The notes below the pieces were generated by a model. It worked only from the letters and a program-made list of their open reading frames with translations, did not search any database and had not been told where the DNA came from. A stretch of 64,000 nucleotides of DNA from assembly GCA_026929865.2 (NCBI GenBank), contig CM049398.1:11923501-11987500 (forward strand), in the 5' to 3' direction. This document shows, in pieces, positions 1 through 11,873 of the stretch (position 1 is its first letter; the number at the start of each line of letters is the position of its first letter). A program made the position numbers and the translations under genes. The DNA is from Hyperoplus lanceolatus. Taxonomy: Eukaryota; Chordata; Actinopteri; Uranoscopiformes; Ammodytidae.

Positions 1-362
1 AATGTTATATAAATCCATAAATATATTAATTTAAAAAAGATTTGCAATTTTTTGCATTTGCATATATACAAACTGTTACATTTGAATTTATAAAATGCTT
101 TTAATTTGTGAACATCCTTGCATTCATGTGTGAATTGGTCTGTATTTGTGTGTGGAATTATGAGACTCCCCTGACTTCGCTGGTTTCACAAATGTGTTTT
201 TTTCAACCAGGAACTACCTATAGCCAATCGGATGTCTTCCTCGTTTTCAGCCAATCACATGAGCGCAGTCTCACAAGGGTCCGTTTACGCCCAGAGACAG
301 AGGACGGTACGGCACGACTGAATGAGCTCAACCTCAATGCATTATTTTTAAAACTGCCGTGG

Positions 363-474
363 AGTTGTTTTGCCGCAGTGGACCACGTTTTTGGTGAATC
401 ATAAACGAGTCACCAACAATTCCAGAATTTGCAGCATCCATTTCTCCAAAGAAGAGTTTAGTAACTTTGGCTAG
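363..474 (+). pseudogene. THAP zinc-finger fragment, left arm
   Basis: In frame from 361 one reads PQWTTFLVNHKRVTNNSR then ICSIHFSKEEFSNFG and a stop (TAG at 472-474). A Trp followed about 20 residues later by (I/V)CSxHF and an acidic/Phe run is the C-terminal part of the C2CH THAP DNA-binding domain. THAP domains occur in P-element and Kolobok transposases and in genes derived from them. Downstream, GT.AG-like signals (ATCATGTAAGTC at ~571) suggest the parent gene had introns. No intact gene is present. Confidence 0.6.
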
Positions 475-1199
475 AAGGCTGCTGGCTTTGCAAAGCGACT
501 ATGTCTAGCTGATGCTTGCTGGAGCTGCCTTTCTTTACTTCAGACATCACCGACCCCGTGCTGATTGCCGATCATGTAAGTCACTTATCAGCTTAGCTGT
601 ACATTACATTTTATTGTCTCATTAGCTTTAGTTATGCTACTACAGTGTATTTCACTTGTGTGTGTTGCTAACATTTAGCCCTAGGCCCAGTGTTTGAAGC
701 TAACGTAGCTAACGTTGTTATCATAGTAGCCTACTACCGAATGTTTATTTTTAGCAGGTCATGCTAGCTACCTTGATGACAATCACACAAAATATGGCCA
801 CTGAATTAAGAATTATATTATACCCTAACAGAATATCTCTGTATTACAGCATTACAGACAGCCTGTGCCAGAGTGAATGCTAGTGTTGAGGGCTAATGCG
901 ACATTGAGCCTGAACCTCTCATCTCAACCCGGGACCCTGGAAGACAGACGATGTGACCTACCCCTGCAGTAGTTAAAGAACCATGGAGAAGAAAAGGAAC
1001 AGAGGTATGATGAAGAATCTACTCATGCTAATGTAGTTAAAGATATCCTATACTGCATAGAACTCTGTATATTCTATTTGATTGTTTCACTTAATAAGCT
1101 TATTAGGTGAACAAGCAGACTGCATTTATTCTTCTCATAAGGACAGTTTTCTTCTGTGTCATCATTGTAAATATATTCAATTTCTTCTTAAAAGCAGAA

Positions 1200-1730
1200 A
1201 CAAGGTTTTACTCAAAGACATCTTGAAGCACAGCCCACTGTACCAGACCTCCAACTTGGAAGTCTTCAAGGTGTTGTCCAGGAGTGTCCTCTGGTTGTCT
1301 CATTTTCATACTTTGGATGCAGATCAGGTACTTATGAATACATATGCTAATCTTATAGTGTATGTACAATAAATGCCCAATAAACAATTAACAAACAACA
1401 TATTGTACTTGCAGGTGTTCCCGTGGAGAGTGCCAGACGACGACAGTAACTATTTGAAATTGTATGTCACAGTTTGTAACATTGGTGTGCAGTAAATAAT
1501 AAATGTATTATACCTCTCAAATCTCTATCTATATTCTGTGATGGCTTACCTTGGCTGAAGGAGCATAAACTAAATTACTTTTACTATGAAAAACATTGTT
1601 GCTGTACCAGTGCATGTCCCTTTACAATAATACTTTCTCCAGGTCAGGAACGAGGTGCTTCAGGAGCCTCCAAGGTGCAGGACGCTTCTTCAAGGCCTTG
1701 AACCAAATGTTTCTCAACCCTTATGCCTTA
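1200..1730 (+). pseudogene. C-terminal relic of the THAP transposon-derived protein
   Basis: In the spacer and arm edge a frame reads ILKHSPLYQTSNLEVFKV (about 1221-1270). (L)SPLxQTSxLExFH-type motifs are, from memory, typical of the C-terminal half of a large teleost THAP-containing, transposon-derived protein family. Further weak matches continue to about 1720 (open frame 1596-1820). Only short pieces are recognisable. Confidence 0.35.
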
Positions 1731-2113
1731 GAAGCTGCTCTACAGGGCACATTATGCAACCCTGCCTTTGAGAGGGAAAGCAGCTTACTAGATAACTCAA
1801 TATCCATCATTCTTCAATAATACTGTATCTACTATTTGAAAATGCTTCATCATTTATTACACTTCAATTATATTATAATTATTTTAAAATGCATAAATAC
1901 ACATGCACACAGCGTTGAATGAAAATATGTGAGGCTTTATTTAAAGAGTTTGAAGTCAGTAGGTCTTTGAGCAGGACACTTCCACAAAAACACGTTGTCC
2001 TTTCTCGTCCAGTTCTTGATAACTGCAACACAAAAGCACAGTGACAGAAAATAGGTAAAGGTTTGCTTATGGTTAACACACACAGGCCTGGCTAACTGTT
2101 GTCAAATGATCTA

Positions 2114-2335
2114 CAGTGGGTTGCAAAAGTATTCATACCACTTGAACTTATTTTACAAGCCACACTTTTCAGTTTTTTTTATTTATTTAAATATAAAAAA
2201 ATTAAAACTATGTATCATCACATCACAATTATAAGCAATGCTGTGTTGGTTTATTACATGAAATCCCCATAAAATAAATGTACGTGTGATTTATCCATGT
2301 GGAAAGGTCTAAGGGGTATGAATACTTTTGTGAGA
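2114..2335. mobile_element. short Tc1-type non-autonomous element
   Basis: Begins CAGTGGGTTGCAAAAGTATT after a TA. The other end carries GGGGTATGAATACTTTTG, so the 14-base GCAAAAGTATTCAT-like terminus is present inverted at both sides. The interior (ACACTTTTCAG, CCCCATAAAATAAATGTACG) matches the terminal region of the larger Tc1 element at 55873-57503. It is therefore an internally deleted relative of it, inserted next to the right arm of the 3.6 kb palindrome. Confidence 0.75.
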
Positions 2336-3100
2336 TTGTGAAGATGCACTTCGAGATGTCTGAGTAAAACCTTGTTTCTGCTTTTAAGAAGAAATTGAAT
2401 ATATTTACAATGATGACACAGAAGAAAACTGTCCTTATGAGAAGAATAAATGCAGTCTGCTTGTTCACCTAATAAGCTTATTAAGTGAAACAATCAAATA
2501 GAATATACAGAGTTCTATGCAGTATAGGATATCTTTAACTACATTAGCATGAGTAGATTCTTCATCATACCTCTGTTCCTTTTCTTCTCCATGGTTCTTT
2601 AACTACTGCAGGGGTAGGTCACATCGTCTGTCTTCCAGGGTCCCGGGTTGAGATGAGAGGTTCAGGCTCAATGTCGCATTAGCCCTCAACACTAGCATTC
2701 ACTCTGGCACAGGCTGTCTGTAATGCTGTAATACAGAGATATTCTGTTAGGGTATAATATAATTCTTAATTCAGTGGCCATATTTTGTGTGATTGTCATC
2801 AAGGTAGCTAGCATGACCTGCTAAAAATAAACATTCGGTAGTAGGCTACTATGATAACAACGTTAGCTACATTAGCTTCAAACACTGGGCCTAGGGCTAA
2901 ATGTTAGCAACACACACAAGTGAAATACACTGTAGTAGCATAACTAAAGCTAATGAGACAATAAAATGTAATGTACAGCTAAGCTGATAAGTGACTTACA
3001 TGATCGGCAATCAGCACGGGGTCGGTGATGTCTGAAGTAAAGAAAGGCAGCTCCAGCAAGCATCAGCTAGACATAGTCGCTTTGCAAAGCCAGCAGCCTT

Positions 3101-3212
3101 CTAGCCAAAGTTACTAAACTCTTCTTTGGAGAAATGGATGCTGCAAATTCTGGAATTGTTGGTGACTCGTTTATGATTCACCAAAAACGTGGTCCACTGC
3201 GGCAAAACAACT
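3101..3212 (-). pseudogene. THAP zinc-finger fragment, right arm (mirror copy)
   Basis: Same fragment as 363-474 in reverse complement, with the same in-frame stop. The identity of the stop and surrounding sequence shows that the arms were copied from one another after the gene had decayed, or that the stop is really intronic in both. Confidence 0.6.
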
Positions 3213-4837
3213 CCACGGCAGTTTTAAAAATAATGCATTGAGGTTGAGCTCATTCAGTCGTGCCGTACCGTCCTCTGTCTCTGGGCGTAAACGGACCCTT
3301 GTGAGACTGCGCTCATGTGATTGGCTGAAAACGAGGAAGACATCCGATTGGCTATAGGTAGTTCCTGGTTGAAAAAAACACATTTGTGAAACCAGCGAAG
3401 TCAGGGGAGTCTCATAATTCCACACACAAATACAGACCAATTCACACATGAATGCAAGGAAGATCACAAATTAAAAGCATTTTATAAATTCAAATGTAAC
3501 AGTTTGTATATAAATGTAACAACATCCAAACACATTTTTGATGAAAATTGCAAATCTTTTTTAAATTAATATATTTATGGATTTATATAACATTTATTTA
3601 AAACAATACACATTTGTGTGTGGATCGGAAATGTGTTTGTGAAACGTTTTTCTTATAGATGGATTTATTTTACATTTATATATGACGGTTTTCATTTGTG
3701 TGTGCATTGACATGTATTTGTGAGAAGAGAGTCATTTACATATAAATCACAAAATACAAGTGTGAATCCTTCTATGTGCATTCATTAATATTGATACTGA
3801 TTTCATTCCATACTAAACACCCTTCCACTTAATATTATTTGGTATCTCCTGGACCCTTTAAATAAACATTCAGACAGCGTTAAAACTCCATGAAGATAGG
3901 CTCTTAATTCCAGCACAAATTAGCAACATTTAAACATTAAGTCCTTCAGTTCAATCATCTTTACTTGGTCAAACAATACTGAAATAGCCAAATTGGCCAA
4001 ACTAAATGTGTCTTGAACTTCACAGTTAAGGCCTTTACAAATAGAGACATATTGATAAAAATAAATTCAACCCCCCAAAAATTTGTGCAATCATTTCCTA
4101 TCTCATTCATTTTTTACAAATATAAAAAAAATTGTGGACATGAAAAATAAGTTATTGTTGTGATATGGTCAGGGTAAGACAACTAAAACACCTTTTTGAG
4201 AATAGAGAAAGTGTGTAGTTGCAGTTATTATAAAGGCAAAGGTGAATCGCAGGTCTGTGAGGTGAAATTATCTATGACCTCCTGCATGAACATAATTTGT
4301 GCCACACCTTTACTTTCAAACTTTCTATATAAAGGACACACTACCTTATCTGGTGGCACTGGACGTTTATTGTATAAAATCACAATGTATCCCTCTACAT
4401 ACACTGCCAGCGATACAGGGATACACACAAATGCATCTGTTTTGCTGTGTTGTGTATAAAAAAAAAAATCTGCACTAGATTTGCCTGCTGCGGAAAATGA
4501 AATATTGCTGTTTGGAGATGCCTACTGCGGGGGGGTAGTAGATGAGTTAAAGATGTTGCTTTTCGTTGACAGCAAGCTCTTAATTAAAGCAGTGTGGGAT
4601 AATGAGAGTTCACCTCCCCTCAAGCATGCACTGCTGCAGACCCAGCTGACACAACAGAAAATTCACATGCAACCTTAGACCTGGGGGACAAATTACTCTG
4701 GCACCGGCCAGGCAGGGACCATGCAGGAAGGAGAGGAGCAAATCAATACAGCTTTATAGACCAGAATCACGCCTAAATGTTCCTTCTTAGCTCTGTTCTT
4801 TTCATTCATCTCTCTGTCATAGAGAGGAAAAGAGGCG

Positions 4838-4838
<1 letters not shown>

Positions 4839-4894
<56 letters not shown>
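4839..4894. repeat. (CA)n microsatellite
   Basis: 28 uninterrupted CA units. Confidence 0.97.
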
Positions 4895-4896
<2 letters not shown>

Positions 4897-5997
4897 CCCG
4901 CTGAAGGAGGTGATAATGGCTTCTCTCTCCATTATTTGATGTGGAAGTCTCTGTTCTGACTGTTGGATCTGGTTTTATAGTCTCCGTGAGCCCATTCCAC
5001 ATGTGTAATTTGTACAGGTTCAGGTCACAAATCTAAAAGATAAAAAAGTGCTTGGTGCAAAGTTTGGGCAACAAGACTGTGGCCATTTTTGGATTCCAGC
5101 TAAATAAACTCATGGCTGCCATCTACGGGCAAAACAGATCATTTAAAAGAGATTTGAAGAATAAGACGTCCTCCCCTGCATTCACATCCTGCCAGCTACA
5201 TGGTAAATAGATTGCTTACTATTTCAACCTTAGCAGGACAAACAGATTTCCATTCCTGATGGCATTTTAACATTTGGACAGGAGGAGCAGGTTTGCCACA
5301 GTGGTGGAAAGTAAGTCTTTGATTGTTTATTACTGTACTTAAATACAATTTCTAGGTACTCCTTGACTATTTAATAAGTTTTATTCTTATGCTTAATATT
5401 TGGTTTATTCAGCTTAAAAAAAATCAACAAATACATTTGGATTAAAAAATATCCAATGCTACATAAAATAGTTAAATAAGCTCCACCTTCACCACCTGCA
5501 ACATTAGTTATGAACACATTAATACATCAATAATCATAATATAATATTATAACATTATTCTAAGATATAGGTGAGTGTACACAATGGGTACTTGTTACTT
5601 TAATAACATTCAGTTAATTTAGCTGCTGCCCCTTTTGTATTTTTCTCTGAGACTAAAGTATTAGACTAGAGTATTTCTACACCATGGAGTTGGTACTGTT
5701 ACTTAAGTGAAGGTTCTGAATACCTCTTCCACCAATACACAGCGATTAAAGGATCAAGCCACAGCCGGCACATGCATCTAGACATTTATGGGGAGTGTCA
5801 CCATATTTGTACCTGTCTTTTGTATTAACCTAATTGTATTGTTAGTGTCATTGATCAAGTGTGTCACAGATCAAATCACATTAACCCTAAATAAACCAAG
5901 CATGCAGTATGTATATATTTTTTTATTTAAGAGCACCTGATTATGATAATCAAATCGCCTGCTGAGCTGAGTTGCATGCTATTATACAGCATGCAGG

Positions 5998-5998
<1 letters not shown>

Positions 5999-6080
<82 letters not shown>
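5999..6080. repeat. (AC)n microsatellite
   Basis: 41 uninterrupted AC units, the longest dinucleotide repeat in the window. Confidence 0.97.
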
Positions 6081-6083
<3 letters not shown>

Positions 6084-7188
6084 CACCCGCACAAAGGGAG
6101 GCCCTAAAAAAATCAGAAATCCCTGTGGCGCCTCTTGTATATGCACTGACCGCTCAACCCGTGCATTCCTGCAGCACACTCCACTGTAGGTTGGCCCACA
6201 TTAAAACACAATGCAACACAATGACAACAGAACCTAAAGGTACATTCCCACACATTAGGCCCCCAACAGGGGAAATCAAGTCTGCCTGGAGTTATCAATA
6301 GTTTAAATGAGACTTCTCAGCCGGGAGGTGCATTCAGTGTCCCTGAGTGACCTCTCTCTCTCCATCTCTGTCAGAAACAAACACAGCGTGACCTTCGATT
6401 TACCTTCACTGACTCAGCGTTTGCTGCTTAATGTTAAGTGATTATGCCGCTAGTGACGCCGGTGGGTGTGAGAGGTATTTGGCAAGGATCAGTCCAATAT
6501 CCTCTTAAGCACATTTTAAAAGCCTAAAAAGCCAAAGGCCACAAAATCCCAATGATCTAGACTCACTGATAAGACACTTACTCATTCCTTTGACGGGCAA
6601 AAGTTAACGATGGGCAATACGTTTTGCCCTATATGTTTATTGTGGACAATAAAAGTCCTTTGTCATTAGATTAATACATGATTTTCAAGCACACAATTGT
6701 TGTTGTTGTTTTTTTTAAGTTAAAGTAGTAGGTTAAAGTAGAAAGCGTATGAGTAGATCAAATGTATCTGCTACAACAGAAAACACATAAACTATTAAAA
6801 ATAATAACAATAATAAAAACCACTTTAAGGTCAAGAAACACTATTTGAACTCAGTTTAATTTTGTCTTGAATGAAAAAGTAATACAACTTATACAGGCCC
6901 ATGTTTTGGCATCTCGTCAGAAATAAGTTAAGAGTATGAATACATGCATATAGTCACGCTCCTCAGTTAAACACAGCAATGAACGTGGTCTAATACACAA
7001 CACCTTTGGTTTACCTTACATGACCCTGTGCTCTCGATTATAATTAGATCTGGTTCATGTCAGGATTGAGAGGATAATTTTGAGCTTTAAACCTCACATG
7101 AAGACAGAATATGTGGGCATTAAGGTTAATATGTGGGGGTCGAGTAACAGTGACTCTGGCCCCAGTGTATGAAATGGATCTGTATTAA

Positions 7189-7800
7189 CCCATTGATGAC
7201 TATGGCAATCTAGGATGCATGTCCTTAATGCCTGAGGGTTTTCTGAAAAAATAGTAGGAATTGTCAAGTCTACCAAAACCGTAATATCTAAGCCTGTGTA
7301 GCACATAGAAACATGAAATAAAATACATTTAAAGGTCAAGGTTCACAGGTTTTATTTAAACATGCTCCCTTAGCGCTTACAAACCAACAAATATTTCTAA
7401 AAATCGTCAAAATGAGATGAATTAGAAAATTATTAAATATAAATAGATGCAATGTGTTGTGTGATTTTCGTCAGTAGTCTAGAGTAGACCTTGATTCTGC
7501 GCACCAAACGCCACTAACTGTTCTGTCGCCGACATAGCTGGCGTATTTTTTTAATTATTTTGTTTTATTTTTTTATTTTTTATTTTTTTGATTGACATGA
7601 TTTTTGGCAAACCACACAACTTTTGGGTGGTCACGTGGTCTTAAAAAAATCAACAAAACCCACCTCTTGTGTATTTGAACCAATGACAGTGCATTCTATG
7701 CTGGGAATGCCATGAAAATTAGATAAAGTAATAATGCTGCGCGACGCAGCATCAGGCAGGAGAGCCAATGTGGCATCGCGCAGCAGCCGTCATCAATGGG
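7189..7800. mobile_element. TTAA-flanked MITE, piggyBac-like
   Basis: 612 bp bounded by TTAA on both sides (7185-7188 and 7801-7804). The termini are an exact 12-base inverted repeat, CCCATTGATGAC and GTCATCAATGGG. TTAA target duplication with a CCC...GGG start is the piggyBac pattern. No transposase is encoded. A GC-rich hairpin GCTGCGCGACGCAGC lies near 7736-7750. Confidence 0.75.
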
Positions 7801-8019
7801 TTAAGGAAACTGAGGTCGTCATTAGGTTTCGTATTTTCTACATTGTGAGGGTGGCACGGAGTTTTGAAACAGTCAATCACTTCTGCGCAGATTCATATGG
7901 GAATTCAAGATGAGTTTTATTTTTAGGGGCGAGAAATGTAAGTGCTCATATACATATCTTCTATATCTATTAGCAGCGTGGCTTTAGGGATTGTGGTCGG
8001 ACGCTTCCCCAATTTTAGT

Positions 8020-8285
8020 CCATACTGAAATATCTCAACGACTATTTGATGGATAACCATGACATTTTGTGTAGACATTCATGTCCCCCCTGATGATGAA
8101 CCCTAATTCCCTTGGTGATCCCCACACTTTCCCTCAGGCCTCACCATGAGGCTGGTATTTGTGGTTTTTCAGTCAAATGTCTCAACAAATAGTGACTTTG
8201 TTGCTATGAAATCTGGTACAGCTATCCACGGTGCCCTCAGGATGAATTGCATCAACCATGTTATTATGAAAACCGACAGTGGCTT
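8020..8285. repeat. dispersed teleost repeat (CTGAAATATCTCAAC family)
   Basis: Contains CTGAAATATCTCAACGACTA, GGATAACCATGACATTTTGT and CCTCAGGATGAATTGCATCA, phrases recognised from a high-copy fish intergenic repeat. A second, longer copy is at 12870-13790. No coding potential. Confidence 0.6.
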
Positions 8286-8289
8286 TCCT

Positions 8290-9205
8290 AAAATAAGGGG
8301 AAAAAAGCTCACTGAGTCATAAGTGATAATTTTTTAGGACTAAACCATTTCAGCACTTATTATCCATTTGGGGCTGGTTTTCATCTTTACTAAAAGACAA
8401 TGGAGGACAATGCAGGAACCGCTTGTTTGTTTTGAATTTTTTTTTTATAAAAACCAACTATGAGATAATGTCTGAACATAAGAGGAAAAACTTTCTGCAC
8501 ACAGCTGAAACTCCTTACCCAACATCAACACAGCCAGACTAGACTGCAGTCACCTCTGCCCTCGCTGATGTCTTGGTTTGGTTGAGATGCATTCCCTTAT
8601 TATAACACACACGACTCACTCTTCTATATAATTACTGACTCTCTCTCCTGGCAAACGGCTGCTTGATGCCATCTTGGAAGAAAGAAGAGAATGGCTCTAA
8701 ATTTCTATGTTGAGATTTACATTTCCACTTAATAATGTCGAGGAATGGAAGGGGGAGGGCATTTTTTGTGAGTAAAGTTGGTCTGACTGGAGCCAGACGC
8801 AGGGGCCAGACAGTTTTATTGCATTGTGGGATTACTTGCTGGCTAAAATGAAAGTGTATTGTCACGGTTACCAGACCCCTGATCCTAACGGTTGCTGAAG
8901 GGCCAATGCATGACCTCTAGAGGTAACACAGCCTGAAGGAGAATTTCTATACAAGAACAAACACGCACCTCAGCCAAAATAAGAGTGTCCCCCGTGACAT
9001 TTGTTCAGATATAACCACAGGGGACACCTGGATATTCAGTTAATTAGGAAAGAAAAGAGACCTGACTGTGCAGAATGTGTTGTTCAAATCAGGTGAGGTT
9101 TTGTTTAGTTGCAATAAAACATTCCCAATAAAACAGTTCTATTAATAAACAATGATAACAAATGGACGACTGGCCAAAATAACAGCTAACGCCAGAATTT
9201 TTTAA
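8290..9205. other. no feature recognised
   Basis: Mixed-composition intergenic DNA. No gene, RNA or terminal repeat could be supported. Confidence 0.5.
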
Positions 9206-9209
9206 GTGT

Positions 9210-10080
9210 TAGATATTAAACCTTTATTTAACCCTGGCTTTCTCCTACTGAGATAATTTATCTGTTTTACAAGAGAAACAAGGCCAACATGACAGCATAG
9301 AGAAGCTAAGACAGAGTCGCACATAATTCATCCACAACATTTACAAAAAAAATACAAAAATAAATAAGACCTGAGAGGCATGAAAAAGGAAGCTTGTTTT
9401 AAAGTAATACCATTACTTATTAAACCTAATAAATGCTTAAGTGCCTGATATGCAGTGTTAATGGAAGTACTTAAAATGTGTTACTCAAGTATAAGACCCA
9501 ATTCAATACTTTAGGAAGTAAAGAGTATTTCAAATACATTTAATCTTTGAATGTATTCCAAGCCCAGGAAGCAAAGTTTCGTCAAGTTGAGGAAAAAGTG
9601 TGGTTTTGTCCAGCTGAGGAAAAAACTCTGGAGACAATGAAACTGATCTTTTCAAATAATCATGTCTGACTGGTTAAAACATATTTGACAGAAGTAGAGA
9701 AAACGGCTTCAAAGATTAAAAAGGGACGCATGAATCCTACTTCCTATTTTTTTGAAGGCCATTTCAGGTTACACCAATCCATTCCAATGAGTTTCAAGAT
9801 CTAATGGGTAAATATAAATGTATTTTTCAATTCCATTATGTGCTGAATGGATTTGATTCCCAGAAGAAGGTTAAATAAATGTTTTGAGTATTTAAGGTTA
9901 ATTTAGATAAGTACACTTATAACTGAATTTGGGTTGAAAGATAAGCGTATCATCTGCATAGAAACTTACTAACGTTGAATCTTTCAACATAATTTTTAAA
10001 AATAGAAAACAGAACAGGTAGTATCATAGAGCCTTGTGGTACACCTTGTTTGATCTTTACATAGAATGTAGTTGTCAACA
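9210..10080 (-). pseudogene. LINE retrotransposon fragment (reverse transcriptase and 3' end)
   Basis: On the minus strand, 10075-10028 reads VKIKQGVPQGS and, about 90 bases on with a frameshift, YADDTLIFQ (9960-9930). GVPQGS and YADD are adjacent reverse-transcriptase motifs, the second being catalytic. Further on, 9300-9214 resembles the 3' tail of fish CR1/L2-type LINEs (GGCCTTGTTTCTCTTGTAAA ... GGTTAAATAAAGG). The piece is frameshifted, interrupted and truncated upstream. Non-LTR type is inferred from GVPQGS/YADD; the clade is uncertain. Confidence 0.7.
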
Positions 10081-10103
10081 TACATACTTGTGTTGACAAC
10101 TAC
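10068..10103. repeat. perfect 13-bp hairpin
   Basis: GTAGTTGTCAACA, a 10-base loop, then TGTTGACAACTAC. It sits immediately beside the LINE fragment. Confidence 0.9.
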
Positions 10104-11209
10104 GTGTTCTGTCGGAATAGCCCATGTTTTCCACCAAAGTGTGAAGTGATACTGAAGCAGAAAACACATGTCAGAACACCTGACATTTCCAGGAGGGAGT
10201 AAAGGTCAAGGGTAAGCATGTATGTTCTAATTATTATCATTCACACCATCACACTTTCGAACTAATGAAACCGGAGATTCTCACTGCTTTTGGTCATTTT
10301 CCAAGTAACCCACCCCTCCCCCCTTTCATCTGAACAGCAAGCATCAACATGTGATTGGTCAGCGGGGAGTAACCTGGGATCATTACTGTCCATAAACTAG
10401 AGTGTTCATGAAGGTTCAATCTGACAGGAGGGACAAAAAGGTTGGCTGTCCATCTCACTCTGACACCAAGTAGAGCACAGGGTGAGGAGTAGGCTGCTTT
10501 TAATGTAACAACCCAGACATGAAATGAAATGTATTCAACCTTTATGTTCCTTCCTGCTGGCAGAGATAGTTGTACTGTTCTGTTTTATTATTCAGTTTTC
10601 GGTCTTCTCTCCTTCCACTTATTAAGCCGCAGGGGCAGCAGCAGCCTCCAACTCCTGACCGCCGCAACGTGAGCTCAGTGCTGGCCAGTGTTAATTCTTA
10701 GTAATTAAGACTTCACGCTGTTCGACTTTAAAAGCCCTAAATGGGCCCCCCGCTGATGCCCGACCCTCCTTGTTAAAAGCAATTTATTCGATTTGACATG
10801 AATTGTGCTTCACCTCATCCTCGCCTCTCCTGCAACACATGCCTGTGTTGTTGTGGAACAAAGGAGTTCTTCTCCTCCTTTTGTCTGTCTTTGCTTCTGT
10901 CAACCCTGGGTCTGTATATGATCGTGGCTGTGTTTAATTAAGTCAAAAGCGGCTGTTTTCGATTAGGGTATACATGATTAGGGAAGTTAAGTGGTCAATC
11001 AGGAAACTATTGTCAGAAGACGGGTGCAAGACAAAGGAAACATTAGATAAATACTGTACTTTTTTCCTTCTTTACCGAGCTGAAAATGATGGATGACGGT
11101 TGTTAGTTCAGTCCACTCAATGGTGTAGTTAGTTTCTTATGTGAATATATTGTTAGGTCAATATTGTTAAAAATGCTTAAGCCTATATTATAATAGGTTT
11201 ACGACCAGA
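10104..11209. other. no gene recognised
   Basis: Intergenic DNA with no supported ORF, RNA or transposon end. Confidence 0.5.
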
Positions 11210-11635
11210 TTAACCCTCTGTGGGGCCCTGGTACAAAAATACGCTGTGGGTCCCTATTGACCCAACATTTCTCCCACTCTCTGTGTTTTCAATAGGCTTT
11301 GTATTAGGTAATAATTAGTCTGTGGTTATAAGATTAGGCACTACTTTTTCTAGGGATATAGGTGACAGAGGTCGAATCGTGACCAACCCTAGTGTTAAGA
11401 GCAATGTGTTTTGGCTTGTCAGGGTTTTGCTACATGACATTACAAATAACTTTTTAAATATGGGACAACAACGTTTAAATTAGTTTCACATACATATCAA
11501 TACACAAGGTAACTCTAAAAAATACATGAACTGAAATTTTAAAAAGCCACGGTCACAACATGCAGTAGGACCTCGAGTGCTTGAGGGCATGTGAAGTGTC
11601 TGTGTACATCGTGATTTTCATGGTGCATGGGTTAA
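11210..11635. mobile_element. possible TTAA-flanked element
   Basis: TTAACCCTCTGTGGGG at 11210 and CATGGGTTAA ending at 11635 give a TTAACCC...GGGTTAA frame about 420 bp long. The inverted match is only about 7 bases, so this is weak. Confidence 0.3.
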
Positions 11636-11788
11636 CAAACAGTTATAATAGTAATTCATCAAATCACCACAGTCACCACACTGTAAACCCAGAGCCTTAA
11701 GGGCCTGAAGCCCCTTGAGGGTCTTAGTCTTCAGAGTCATTGTTTCCCGATATCCCTACTTGGCTCTATGATGACAGTACTGCTTAAG

Positions 11789-11791
<3 letters not shown>

Positions 11792-11870
<79 letters not shown>
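11792..11870. repeat. (GA)n microsatellite, interrupted
   Basis: GAGA runs broken by ACAGAGACAG in the middle. Confidence 0.95.

Positions 11871-11873
<3 letters not shown>

Larger units (their letters stand above)
1..3593. repeat. giant inverted repeat (palindrome), arms ~1.23 kb, spacer ~1.1 kb
   Basis: Positions 1 to ~1228 are repeated in reverse complement at ~2345-3593, with coordinates summing to about 3575 over most of the arm (for example 108-404 against 3467-3171). By eye the arms are almost identical; the main difference is about 40 bases present only in the right arm near 3505-3550. The left arm reaches base 1, so it probably extends outside the window. The spacer holds unique sequence (1230-2110) and a small Tc1-type element. 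The arms contain a THAP-domain fragment, so this looks like a fold-back arrangement of a THAP-transposase element (Kolobok- or P-like). An assembly artefact is possible. Confidence 0.9.
3594..7184. other. gene-free stretch with two CA microsatellites
   Basis: AT-rich, no supported gene. The first 200 bases hold imperfect ACATTTGTGTGTG-type motifs that also occur inside the preceding palindrome, so the transposon may extend to about 3780. Histidine/threonine and cysteine/valine frames here only translate CA repeats. Confidence 0.5.

Noticed and set aside
108-404. 98-codon frame, repeated identically at 3171-3467
   Set aside because: The pair is the two arms of the inverted repeat. No domain is seen in this frame; the THAP signal is in a different frame.
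4777-6301. Open frames made of His-Thr or Cys-Val repeats
   Set aside because: They translate CA/GT microsatellites in various frames.
11210-11635. A confident second piggyBac-like element
   Set aside because: Only about 7 bases of inverted match beyond TTAA; kept as low-confidence feature, not as a finding.
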